Shown: positions 1-6,407, counted from the stretch's first letter. The stretch: DNA of 7,241 bases from JALYXS01 sp051003795 (GCA_051003795.1 JBPCKZ010000180.1:1-7241); one strand, 5' to 3'. Numbers and translations: made by a program. The notes: a model not told the origin generated them from the letters alone.

Positions 1-456
1 AAAAAACGAGAGGCCACGGATGCGGACTTCTCGACGGCAGTACGGGACCGATCGAGCGCCATGGCCAACGACTGGCGTTTGATTCTTGAAGAGGTGTTGC
101 GCGATGGTCTTTTGACGCGCGTCGGGAGTCAATATACCTTTTGTCATCAATCATTTCAGGAGTTTATGACTGCTAAAGATTTCTGGGCGCCCAAACGGCA
201 AAGAGCAGACAATGCTCTCAGCTGGTTTTTATCGGGTGATGACTGGTGGCGGGAGGTCCTCGTTTTTTATATTGCCCTTAGCGGGCAGCCTGCGGAGATG
301 GATCAGTGGATTGAAGAAGGCGTCCAGAAGATCTTCTCTAAAGGAAGGAACGCCCGCAAGGCGGATTTAGAGAGCCGCTGGACTGCGCTTCGACAGAGTA
401 TCCAGCAAGGCTTTCCATTGCACGAATTAACGCCGCTGGCGCTGTCTTGTCCCTAA
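1..456 (+). CDS. NACHT-type STAND NTPase, C-terminal part (5' end outside window)
   Basis: The frame is open from base 1 to the TAA at 454-456, so this is the last 151 codons of a longer gene; the ATG at 61 is internal, not a credible start. Counting from base 1, residues 45-55 read YTFCHQSFQEF, followed by MTAKDF. This is the F.H.SFQE-F/Y..A signature that closes the winged-helix part of NACHT ATPases. After it comes a short helical, tryptophan-rich tail (SGDDWWREVLVFYIALSG) and no long repeat sensor. NACHT proteins are cytosolic signal-transducing NTPases, and bacterial ones are often antiphage. The nucleotide-binding motifs and the effector domain would lie left of the window, so the effector type and any defence role cannot be judged. 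The gene is more AT-rich than the middle of the window and is followed by a recombinase remnant. Confidence 0.72.
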   Translation, partial: KKREATDADFSTAVRDRSSAMANDWRLILEEVLRDGLLTRVGSQYTFCHQSFQEFMTAKDFWAPKRQRADNALSWFLSGDDWWREVLVFYIALSGQPAEMDQWIEEGVQKIFSKGRNARKADLESRWTALRQSIQQGFPLHELTPLALSCP

Positions 457-493
457 TTAATTATTTTGGGGTAATAAAAACTTGAATTCCTAA

Positions 494-817
494 CAGATCC
501 GCGCCGCTTCCCCGGTGTTTGAAGTCTCGGGGCGCGAACGGTCCCGCACCACGGTCCGCACCCACCGGACGGCCACGCTTACCCGTCGCCTGTCCTCAAT
601 CTCGTAATCGCACCAGCTAGCCGGATACGATTCTCCCTCGCAGGATGTCGTCGTCCGAACGCTGATGGCGGGCACCGCCGCCGCGCTCGGGGGCGCTTCC
701 GAACGCTCCATCATGAACCAGACCGGACACCGCAGCCTCGCCACCGTCCGCCGGTACATCCGGGAGGGATCGCTGTTTCTCGAAAACGCCGTCGCCCAAA
801 CCGGCCTCTTGAATTAG
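494..817 (+). pseudogene. Tyrosine recombinase (phage-integrase family) remnant with stop codon and internal deletion
   Basis: Reading the frame that ends at the TAG (815-817), the last ~45 residues are a clear tyrosine-recombinase C-terminus: ASERSIMNQTGHRS, then VRRYIREGSLF with the nucleophilic Tyr, then ENAVAQTGLLN. Upstream in the same frame are pieces of the N-terminal SAM-like domain: ATLTRRLSSIS, a TAA at 605-607 where homologues usually have an aromatic residue, then SHQLAGYDSPSQDVVVRTLMAG. The two parts meet directly near 662-676. The whole core between them, with the first catalytic Arg, the Lys and the H-x-x-R, is missing (roughly 150 residues by family length). Upstream of about 540 the resemblance fades and no start is visible. 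It cannot be an active recombinase. It marks former integration or rearrangement between the NACHT and DUF4062 genes. Confidence 0.75.
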
Positions 818-866
818 TGGAACATTCACTTCGGCATATGCTTGTAAACAGGGGTTCTCGTCCATC

Positions 867-1733
867 TTGAAGCAAGTTTTTCTCAGTTCCGTTTCCAAGA
901 ATTTACGGGAATACCGTGAGGCTGCATATAGCGCCATCCAACGCCTCGACGGATACCACTGCATCAGAATGGAAGAGTTTGGCGCACGCGATTCCGAATC
1001 CGATCAATTCTGCCGCGAGAAGGTGAACGAGTGTGACATTTTTGTCGCTCTCATCGGACCAGATTACGAGAGCTGCCCCGAAGGCAGCCTTACATCGTAT
1101 ACACAAAGAGAATATGAAGCCGCTATCGAAATGCGAAAACGGCGGCTGGTTTTCTGTACTTACGACGATGTATTGATCCCAGCGGACCAGGCTGAAACAG
1201 ACGCTTCCCGGTCTAAACAACGAGATTTTCGCCAACGCGCAAAGTCCGAGCGCCAGGCAGCATTTTTCCGAAATCCCGAAGAGCTCGCTAAACTCGTAAC
1301 CGCAGGTTTGGTCAATCTCCATGCTGCGGGTCCTGACGTAACCGTATTGCTGTTTCCTTTCGTGTCGAATATAGCTGGCTTCGACACCGGCATTTCGATA
1401 TGCAACACGTCTGGCCCGCCGTTCGATGGTCCGGAAACGGTCGGAACATGTACGTTCCACTTCTTCGGTGCCTACTCCTACGGAGACGAACGGCCTGAAC
1501 GTCTGGCTGAATATACTACGGTTTTAATACCGCCTGGCGCTACTCATACCAATCTGATCTCATCGCTTCGCCCGGGGAGTCAAGGTCATCTAATTGCCGT
1601 CTGCCGGTTCCCAGCTCGTGGATTTGCGCTGATCACGGATGGGTTTGGAGGCCCAGCGCGGGGTTTAACGGGCTCGATCCGTCGACGTGCGCACACCTTT
1701 CGCGTCCGCCATTCAAGACTGAATAGCGAATGA
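867..1733 (+). CDS. DUF4062 domain protein fused to an FPFVxNxxGFDTGIxIxNTS-type domain
   Basis: A 288-residue protein read from TTG. No ATG or GTG occurs in frame between the upstream stop (810-812) and this codon. The protein then opens MKQVFLSSVSKNLREYREAA, the typical DUF4062 beginning, and AGGGG (850-854) lies 12 bases upstream. Residues 3 to about 105 are DUF4062, including DIFVALIGPDYES and TQREYEAAIEMRKRRLVF. This is a TIR-like alpha/beta domain commonly joined to NACHT or other NTPases and suspected in immunity or signalling. Residues 106-155 are a charged helical linker. Residues 158-268 match a beta-rich domain I recall from exported acidobacterial proteins: LLFPFVSNIAGFDTGISICN, then GTCTFHFFGA, VLIPPGATHTNLIS, GSQGHLIAVCRF and GFALITDGFGG. 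The last ~20 residues are basic and do not follow that family, so a frameshift near the end is possible. No signal peptide or membrane segment is seen, so the protein should be cytosolic. Function unknown. Confidence 0.72.
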   Translation: MKQVFLSSVSKNLREYREAAYSAIQRLDGYHCIRMEEFGARDSESDQFCREKVNECDIFVALIGPDYESCPEGSLTSYTQREYEAAIEMRKRRLVFCTYDDVLIPADQAETDASRSKQRDFRQRAKSERQAAFFRNPEELAKLVTAGLVNLHAAGPDVTVLLFPFVSNIAGFDTGISICNTSGPPFDGPETVGTCTFHFFGAYSYGDERPERLAEYTTVLIPPGATHTNLISSLRPGSQGHLIAVCRFPARGFALITDGFGGPARGLTGSIRRRAHTFRVRHSRLNSE

Positions 1734-1777
1734 AGGAGCCGCCTGCGGCCCTGTGAGTTCCGGACCGTCGTTTGGTG

Positions 1778-2659
1778 CTACGCCCAGCCGCCGCGGAGTT
1801 TGTCGGGATTATTGACTGAGTAAATCGCACCGATGCGGCCGTTCTTCACATCTATCGAGGCCACCGAGACCAACTGCCCGTCGCGAAACGTGAGCATGCC
1901 AGGGCGGCCGTTGACCATGGCGGGCCGCGTCTCGAAGACATTCCCCAATTTGCGGAGCAAACCCAAAAAGAAGCGGCTGACGTGATCGGCACTGTGAAGT
2001 GGATTGAGAATCGATGCGACTTTTCCGCCGCCGTCGGCGACCAGCACCGCGTCGTCGGCGAGAATGCTGAGCAGCGCTGCCTCGTCGCCATGCGAGAGGG
2101 CTTCAATGAACCGCGAAATCAGCGAAGACGCGAGCGCTTGCGGTGGAGGAGGGGCGTAACGGCTGCGATCGAGCGCAGTACGTGCACGCACCATCAGTTG
2201 CCGGCAGGCTGCTTCCGACTTGCCGAGAATGCCCGCGATCGCACCGTACGCGTAATCGAATACCTCACGCAGCACGAAGACTACGCGCTGCTCGGGCTCT
2301 AGTTTTTCGAGCAGATACAACAAGCCGACCGAGAGTTGCGAGTGCGTGATCGCCTGCTGTTCGGCATCGGGCGCCCGAAACAACGGTTCGGGCAGCCACT
2401 CGCCGGTATAGACTTCGCGGCGATGCTGCGCCGACCGAAGCTTGTCGATCGCCAGGCGCGTCACAACCGTGGTTAGCCAGGCCTCCGTATTCTCAATTCC
2501 GGCCGGATCGGTTTGCGCTAAGCGAAGCAGCGCTTCCTGCACGATATCTTCGCTGTCGGCGAGCGTGCCGAGATAGCCGTACGCGAGCGAGAGCAGCCGC
2601 CGACGCTCGGAGGCAGGCAAAACAAGCCGCTGGTCTTCAACGTCTGAGTGACCCAACAA
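1778..2659 (-). CDS. sigJ: ECF41 (SigJ-type) RNA polymerase sigma factor with fused SnoaL-like domain
   Basis: A 293-residue sigma factor. Sigma region 2 spans about residues 18-78 (LAYGYLGTLADSEDIVQEAL, then AWLTTVVTRLAIDKLRS). Region 4 spans about 108-165 (LEPEQRVVFVLREVFDYAYGAIAGILGKSEAACRQLMVRAR). A C-terminal SnoaL/NTF2-like domain follows from about 176. All three ECF41 signatures are present: WLPEP (88-92), DGGGK (209-213) and NPDKL (284-288). In ECF41 proteins this fused domain, rather than a membrane anti-sigma factor, controls activity, and none is encoded nearby. The start is uncertain. TTG at 2659 is directly followed by another TTG, a further TTG lies at codon 14, and the frame is open without ATG or GTG back to a stop at 2687-2689. 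The gene is divergent from the decarboxylase gene at 2739, matching the known ECF41-COE layout. Symbol is by family name only. Confidence 0.92.
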   Translation of the reverse strand: MLGHSDVEDQRLVLPASERRRLLSLAYGYLGTLADSEDIVQEALLRLAQTDPAGIENTEAWLTTVVTRLAIDKLRSAQHRREVYTGEWLPEPLFRAPDAEQQAITHSQLSVGLLYLLEKLEPEQRVVFVLREVFDYAYGAIAGILGKSEAACRQLMVRARTALDRSRYAPPPPQALASSLISRFIEALSHGDEAALLSILADDAVLVADGGGKVASILNPLHSADHVSRFFLGLLRKLGNVFETRPAMVNGRPGMLTFRDGQLVSVASIDVKNGRIGAIYSVNNPDKLRGGWA

Positions 2660-2684
2660 TTCAGCGTACAGGAGTTCGCGTGCG

Positions 2685-2711
2685 CGTCACAAACCGGCCG
2701 CTCATTTCGTC
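2685..2711 (+). promoter_or_regulatory. Candidate ECF41-dependent promoter
   Basis: CGTCACA (2685-2691), a 16-base spacer, and CGTC (2708-2711). The ECF41 consensus, as I remember it from the published group description, is TGTCACA-N16-CGTC, so this differs by one base and has the exact spacing. It sits in the divergent gap between the sigma gene and the decarboxylase gene and points toward the latter. The predicted transcript start, about 2718, leaves a roughly 20-base leader. That leader carries AGAGGA (2721-2726) and AGGAA (2729-2733), the latter 5 bases before the ATG at 2739. Confidence 0.68.
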
Positions 2712-2738
2712 GGGATTAGCAGAGGAACAGGAAACAAC

Positions 2739-3239
2739 ATGGCCGAAATAACCACACACAAGGTGGAACCGAGAATAAATCTGCAAAACTCAGCGTCAGC
2801 GGACATCATGAAAGCGATGTATGGACTCGAAGCGCCGCTGTGTAACTCGAGCCTGGAGCCGACCCTGCGCGAGCTGATCAGAGTGCGCGGATCGCAACTG
2901 AACGGCTGCGCCTATTGCCTCGATATGCACACGAAGGATGCGCGCGCGCATGGCGAGACCGAGCAGCGGCTCTACGCCTTGAGTGCCTGGAGCGAAACGC
3001 CGTTCTTCACGGATCGCGAGCGCGCGGCTCTCGAATGGACTGAGCATCTCACGCTGCTTGCGAGCAAAGGCATATCGGATGAGCTGTACGCGCGCGTGCG
3101 CGAGCACTTCAGCGAAGAAGAGATGATCCATCTCACGCTCGTCGTGGTGCAGATCAACAGTTGGAACCGGCTCGTGATCACAGCCCGTGTTCCGGTCGGG
3201 AGCTACCAGCCTGGCCAGTTCGAGCGCGCGAATGCTTAA
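2739..3239 (+). CDS. Carboxymuconolactone decarboxylase / AhpD-like alkylhydroperoxidase family protein
   Basis: A 166-residue all-helical AhpD-fold protein. Residues 45-64 read ELIRVRGSQLNGCAYCLDMH, giving the E...CxxC...H active-site pattern with Glu45, Cys57, Cys60 and His64. That is the signature of the AhpD-like redox branch, which uses a Cys pair to reduce peroxides, rather than of true decarboxylases lacking the Cys pair. The ATG has a good ribosome binding site (AGGAA, 2729-2733). The C-terminal half (WTEHLTLLASKGISDELYARV and the IHLTLVVVQINSWNR helix) is normal for the family, so the gene looks intact. It is the 'C' of the ECF41-COE arrangement and the first gene behind the putative ECF41 promoter. 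A role in detoxifying peroxide or another electrophile is inferred; the substrate is not known. Confidence 0.9.
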   Translation: MAEITTHKVEPRINLQNSASADIMKAMYGLEAPLCNSSLEPTLRELIRVRGSQLNGCAYCLDMHTKDARAHGETEQRLYALSAWSETPFFTDRERAALEWTEHLTLLASKGISDELYARVREHFSEEEMIHLTLVVVQINSWNRLVITARVPVGSYQPGQFERANA

Positions 3240-3376
3240 ACCGGATATCTGCGAAATGATCTGGGGGGCAGCTTTCCAAGCCGCTACCTCCTTACGACTC
3301 GGTCCGAAGCGGCCCGGCCACGGCACCTGGCGCTCTCCCAAGTTCTTCCTGCCGGGCCACTTCCGATTTCGCCGAG

Positions 3377-3772
3377 TTGGCAAAAAACGAAATTGGCGAT
3401 CCAGTCTTGGCGATCGCGCTGACGAAGGCCATGCTGCATGCGGGAGTCAGGCGCGTCGTGGTCGAATCCGCAGCTTTCCTGTTCAGGGATTCCATCGTGC
3501 CGCCCGCATACCTTTTCGGCCGGTTGTTTTTTTCTGGCACGGTTGCCGATGCCTCTGCGATGGAGGGGGTTTTTGAGGAAAGCGAACTCGACTGGACCAT
3601 GGTGCGTCCACCGGAACTTACAGACAAGCCCTACACGGGGAAGTATCGCGCTCGAGAGGGTCACCTGCCTCGTTTCGGTTTCACCATCGCGCGTGCAGAT
3701 CCGGCCGATTTTATGGTCAAGGCAGTCGAGAATCATGTCTCAAGCCGCAAGGTCGCCGGGGTGTGCAATTGA
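3377..3772 (+). pseudogene. NmrA-like / atypical SDR NAD(P)-binding protein, N-terminal Rossmann half missing
   Basis: The 131 codons from TTG 3377 match only the second half of small NAD(P)H-binding reductases of the NmrA/SDR5-like group, which are usually about 210 residues. Recognisable pieces are AMLHAGVRRVVVESAA (a central beta strand), ASAMEGVFEESELDWTMVRP, PELTDKPYTGKYR and the closing ARADPADFMVKAVENH. The GxxGxxG cofactor loop and roughly the first 75-80 residues are absent. The 137 bases between the previous stop (3239) and 3377 do not encode them in any frame, although this frame is open from 3260. ATG 3431 and TTG 3377 are the possible starts, and neither has a convincing ribosome binding site. 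The reading frame of the remaining half is undamaged, so the loss may be recent or the fragment may still be made. It probably lacks cofactor binding. Confidence 0.72.
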
Positions 3773-3825
3773 GCGCTGTCGCAAGTGAAACCAAGCGTCC
3801 TTGAATTTCAACACTGGAGTTTTCT

Positions 3826-4227
3826 ATGTACACCGCATATCTTGTCGTAACCGTGCTCGCCGTCGCAGCTAATGTCTTCTCCGCCGTATGCGACTTCGTC
3901 TGTTATAAGCAGGTCGCTGTTGCTATGGACAGGGCGGGCGTGCCGCAATCATGGATGACCACGCTGGGCATCCTCAAAGCAGCAGGCGCAGGGGGACTGC
4001 TGGTTGGCATAGGCCAGCCATGGATCGGGACGGCCGCCGCAGCCGGCCTCATCCTGTTCTTCGTCGCTGCCATTATCACCCACCTGCGCGCACGCGACTA
4101 CTCCTTCGGTTTAGCCGTCGTGTTCCTCCTGCTGGCCGTGGCCGCGCTAGTGCTGGGACTGCATGCCAGGCAATCGGCGGCCTTCGCGCTGATCGCAGGC
4201 AACCGGGTTCATAAGTCTACAAATTAA
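3826..4227 (+). CDS. DoxX-like integral membrane protein
   Basis: A 133-residue hydrophobic protein with four predicted membrane helices: about residues 4-24, 45-64, 67-88 and 92-113. This matches the size and layout of DoxX-like proteins (DoxX_2 type). The first helix has a Cys/Phe-rich end (FSAVCDFVCYKQVAVAMDRAGVP), and a Gly-rich second helix follows (LGILKAAGAGGLLVGI). ATG 3826 is chosen because TGGAG (3815-3819) lies 6 bases upstream and because it begins helix 1 cleanly. Its stop overlaps the next ATG by one base (TAATG, 4225-4229), so the monooxygenase is probably translationally coupled to it. DoxX-family proteins have been linked to quinone or thiol redox chemistry at the membrane. 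A link to the neighbouring flavoprotein is inference from position. Confidence 0.82.
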   Translation: MYTAYLVVTVLAVAANVFSAVCDFVCYKQVAVAMDRAGVPQSWMTTLGILKAAGAGGLLVGIGQPWIGTAAAAGLILFFVAAIITHLRARDYSFGLAVVFLLLAVAALVLGLHARQSAAFALIAGNRVHKSTN

Positions 4228-5411
4228 TGTTCGATATGCAACAACTTCCTTCCCGAATCGATGTCCTCGTTGCAGGTGCAGGTCCGACCGGCCTGACATT
4301 GGCAGCCGAACTGCGGCGCAGAGGCATCTCTGCGCTGATTGTGGATCGACTGGCCGAAGGCGAGAACACGTCTCGCGCGGCCGTTGTTCACGCCCATACG
4401 CTCGAAGTGCTGGAACCGCTCGGCGTATCGCCAACCCTGATCGCGGAGGGTGTCAAGGTGCCGGTCTTCCGGGTCCGCGACCGCGATACCACGTTGCTCA
4501 CGCTCGATTTCAGAGGAATCCCGAGCGCCTACGCCTACACGCTGATGTGTCCGCAGAACCGGATCGAGGCGATCCTGCTCGAGCGGTTGCGGGCGCTTGG
4601 CGGGAACGTCGTTCGCCCGGCTGAAGTGAAGGGCATCGAACTGTCCGCCAACGGGGCACAGGTTCAGATCAAAAAGGTTGCAATTGAAACGGACGGCGTT
4701 GCGCAGACGCTCGAAACTCGGTGGTTGATTGGCTGCGACGGCATGCACAGCCGAGTACGCGAGGCGGCCGGAATCACCTTCGCGGGCGAGGCCTACCAGC
4801 AGTCTTTCGTCTTGGCCGACGTCCATATGGATTGGCCGCTTCCGCGGGAGGAAGTCAATTTGTTCTTCTCTCCGGATGGGCTTGTGGTCGTCGCCCCGTT
4901 GCCGGAAGACCGCTTCCGAATCGTTGGTACGGTCGACGACGCGCCGTCAACCCTCTCGGTGCAGGATGTACAAGCGTTGCTCGACACGCGCGGACCGCAG
5001 TCCTCACCGGCCCGAATCAGGGACTGCGTCTGGACCTCGCGCTTCCGAGTTCATCACCGCATCGCCGAGAGTCCGCGCAAGGGTCGCGTTCTTCTGTGTG
5101 GAGACGCCGCTCACGTCCATAGCCCCGCCGGAGGCCAGGGCATGAATACCGGTATCCAGGACGCTATGTCGCTGGCCGACGTCTTAGCGGACGTCCTTGG
5201 CGGAGCCGAAGAATCTCGACTCGACGAATGGGCGGCCAAGCGCCATGAGATCGCCGAGGGCGTGGTCACGCTGACCGACCGCCTGACCCGGATTGCGACG
5301 TTGCGTTCGCCCGTCAGCCGCGCCCTGCGCAATGCCGCCCTCGTATTCGCCGGCTACGTGCCGCCGCTCACTGGCGCCTTGGCGCGAAATATCGCCGAAC
5401 TCGACAATTGA
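4227..5411 (+). CDS. FAD-dependent monooxygenase (PHBH fold, aromatic-ring hydroxylase-like)
   Basis: A 394-residue class A flavoprotein monooxygenase. All three family fingerprints are visible. GAGPTG (residues 17-22) is the FAD beta-alpha-beta loop, followed by Asp40 for the ribose. GCDGMHSRVR (169-178) is the DG motif contacting FAD and NAD(P)H. CGDAAHVHSPAGGQGMNTGIQDA contains the GD motif, with Asp293 binding the FAD ribityl. The protein ends at about 394 residues and lacks the extra thioredoxin-like C-terminal domain of the phenol hydroxylase/TfdB branch. Members insert one oxygen from O2 into phenolic or polyketide-like substrates; the substrate here is unknown. Its ATG overlaps the DoxX-like stop by one base, and the epimerase begins 22 bases after its TGA. 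It is the oxidoreductase of the COE row. Confidence 0.92.
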   Translation: MFDMQQLPSRIDVLVAGAGPTGLTLAAELRRRGISALIVDRLAEGENTSRAAVVHAHTLEVLEPLGVSPTLIAEGVKVPVFRVRDRDTTLLTLDFRGIPSAYAYTLMCPQNRIEAILLERLRALGGNVVRPAEVKGIELSANGAQVQIKKVAIETDGVAQTLETRWLIGCDGMHSRVREAAGITFAGEAYQQSFVLADVHMDWPLPREEVNLFFSPDGLVVVAPLPEDRFRIVGTVDDAPSTLSVQDVQALLDTRGPQSSPARIRDCVWTSRFRVHHRIAESPRKGRVLLCGDAAHVHSPAGGQGMNTGIQDAMSLADVLADVLGGAEESRLDEWAAKRHEIAEGVVTLTDRLTRIATLRSPVSRALRNAALVFAGYVPPLTGALARNIAELDN

Positions 5412-5433
5412 TGAAGGACATTCAAATAACATC

Positions 5434-6354
5434 ATGAATATTTTCGTGACTGGAGCAACGGGCGTCTTGGGACGTAGCTGCGTGCATCTCCTTCTTCATG
5501 CTGGACATCATGTCCGCGGGCTCGCCCGATCTGCGGCAAACCTCGTGACTATACAAAAGCTCGGTGGCGAGCCAATTGAAGGCGACTTATTTGATCCGGT
5601 GTCGGTCCACCGCGCAATGGCTGGTTGTGAAGCCGTCCTGCACCTGGCCACCAAGATTCCACCCTTAAACAAGATGAAGCAGCCGGATGCGTGGGCCGAA
5701 AACGATAGGATTCGGCGCGACGGCACGCGAAATCTAGTGGATGCAGCGCTGGCAAGTCGTGCGACGACGCTCTTTTATCCCAGCATCTGCTTAGTGTATG
5801 GAGATTCAGCCGCGAATTGGATCGAAGCGCCGACGGCGACGGTGCAGCCCTCGAAGTTAACGGAATCAACGCTTGCCGCAGAAGCGGAGGTGCAGCGGTT
5901 CAGCGCAGCCGGTAATCGAGGGATCGTGCTTCGAATGGGCACGTTCTACGGCCGGCAACCGTCCCAAACGATTCTCGACCTTGCCAAATATGGAATGGCT
6001 GCCACTTTTGGAGGTGCTGACACGTATCGCTCTTCGATTTGGATCGATGACGCGGCAAGCGCGGTGGTCGCCGCGCTCGCAAAGGCTCCCGCTGACACCT
6101 TCGACATCGTCGATGACGAACCGTTGACCAATCAGGACACGATAGAAGCCATGGCCGCAGCGGTGGGAAAGCGGACCCTGTCGCGATTACCACAGTTCGC
6201 TCTCCGTTGGACAGTTGGAAGCGAGCTGATGGAAGTACTCAGCCGCAGTCAACGCGTATCGAATCGCCGGTTTAAGGACGCTACCGGATGGATTCCCCAA
6301 GTGCCGAGCGCCCGCTTGGGCTGGCGGTTCATAACGGGCCGGAGTCCCGGCTAA
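5434..6354 (+). CDS. NAD(P)-dependent epimerase/dehydratase-like protein (atypical extended SDR)
   Basis: A 306-residue extended-SDR protein. It begins MNIFVTGATGVLG with the TGxxGxxG cofactor loop (residues 6-13). GDLFDP (50-55), AVLHLATKIPP (67-77), RDGTRNLVDAAL (95-106) and VLRMGTFYG (165-173) follow in the order usual for NAD-dependent epimerases. ATG 5434 is chosen because the Rossmann fold starts there; the frame is open further upstream only because it runs through the end of the monooxygenase gene. AAGGA (5414-5418) is the nearest ribosome binding site, at a long 15-base spacing. The place of the catalytic Y-x-x-x-K reads LTEST (142-146), so a classical epimerase dyad is missing; related reductase-like subgroups share this. 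It is the third enzyme type of the ECF41-COE group and probably acts as an NAD(P)-dependent reductase. The substrate is unknown. Confidence 0.88.
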   Translation: MNIFVTGATGVLGRSCVHLLLHAGHHVRGLARSAANLVTIQKLGGEPIEGDLFDPVSVHRAMAGCEAVLHLATKIPPLNKMKQPDAWAENDRIRRDGTRNLVDAALASRATTLFYPSICLVYGDSAANWIEAPTATVQPSKLTESTLAAEAEVQRFSAAGNRGIVLRMGTFYGRQPSQTILDLAKYGMAATFGGADTYRSSIWIDDAASAVVAALAKAPADTFDIVDDEPLTNQDTIEAMAAAVGKRTLSRLPQFALRWTVGSELMEVLSRSQRVSNRRFKDATGWIPQVPSARLGWRFITGRSPG

Positions 6355-6384
6355 GCATGGCACTTGTTTGCGCAGTCCGGAGGC

Positions 6385-6407
6385 CATCCTTCCACAGTGG
6401 AGTGATG
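6385..6407. repeat. Imperfect inverted repeat between epimerase and toxin genes
   Basis: CATCCTTCCAC and GTGGAGTGATG flank a single A, with 9 of 11 positions pairing and the inner TCCAC/GTGGA exact. No T-run follows, so a classical intrinsic terminator is unlikely. It could be a hairpin in the epimerase 3' end or a binding site for the downstream regulator. CCTTCCAC also recurs at 6447-6454. Confidence 0.35.

Noticed and set aside
617..964. Minus-strand frames across 490-964
   Set aside because: The plus strand here encodes recognisable integrase pieces and the DUF4062 N-terminus. The minus-strand translations are low-complexity and unfamiliar.
903..1460. 185-codon open frame on the minus strand
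   Set aside because: It lies wholly antisense to the DUF4062 gene, its translation resembles no family, and the plus-strand protein is clearly recognisable.
1738..1749. GCCGC-CT-GCGGC inverted repeat as a terminator between convergent genes
   Set aside because: The loop is only two bases and no T-run follows on either strand. It is more likely chance in GC-rich DNA.
2796..3383. 195-codon open frame on the minus strand
   Set aside because: It is a shadow of the AhpD-like gene, with no ribosome binding site or recognisable family.
3777..3799. TGTCGCA followed by CGTC, as a second ECF41 promoter before the DoxX-like gene
   Set aside because: The spacer is only 12 bases instead of 16 and the first box has a mismatch.
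4224..4826. 200-codon open frame on the minus strand
   Set aside because: It is antisense to the monooxygenase gene, where GC-rich codon bias opens the opposite frame. No domain pattern is seen.
5293..5433. Upstream extension of the epimerase frame inside the monooxygenase gene
   Set aside because: The added residues are an out-of-frame reading of the monooxygenase C-terminus, and the Rossmann fold begins at ATG 5434.
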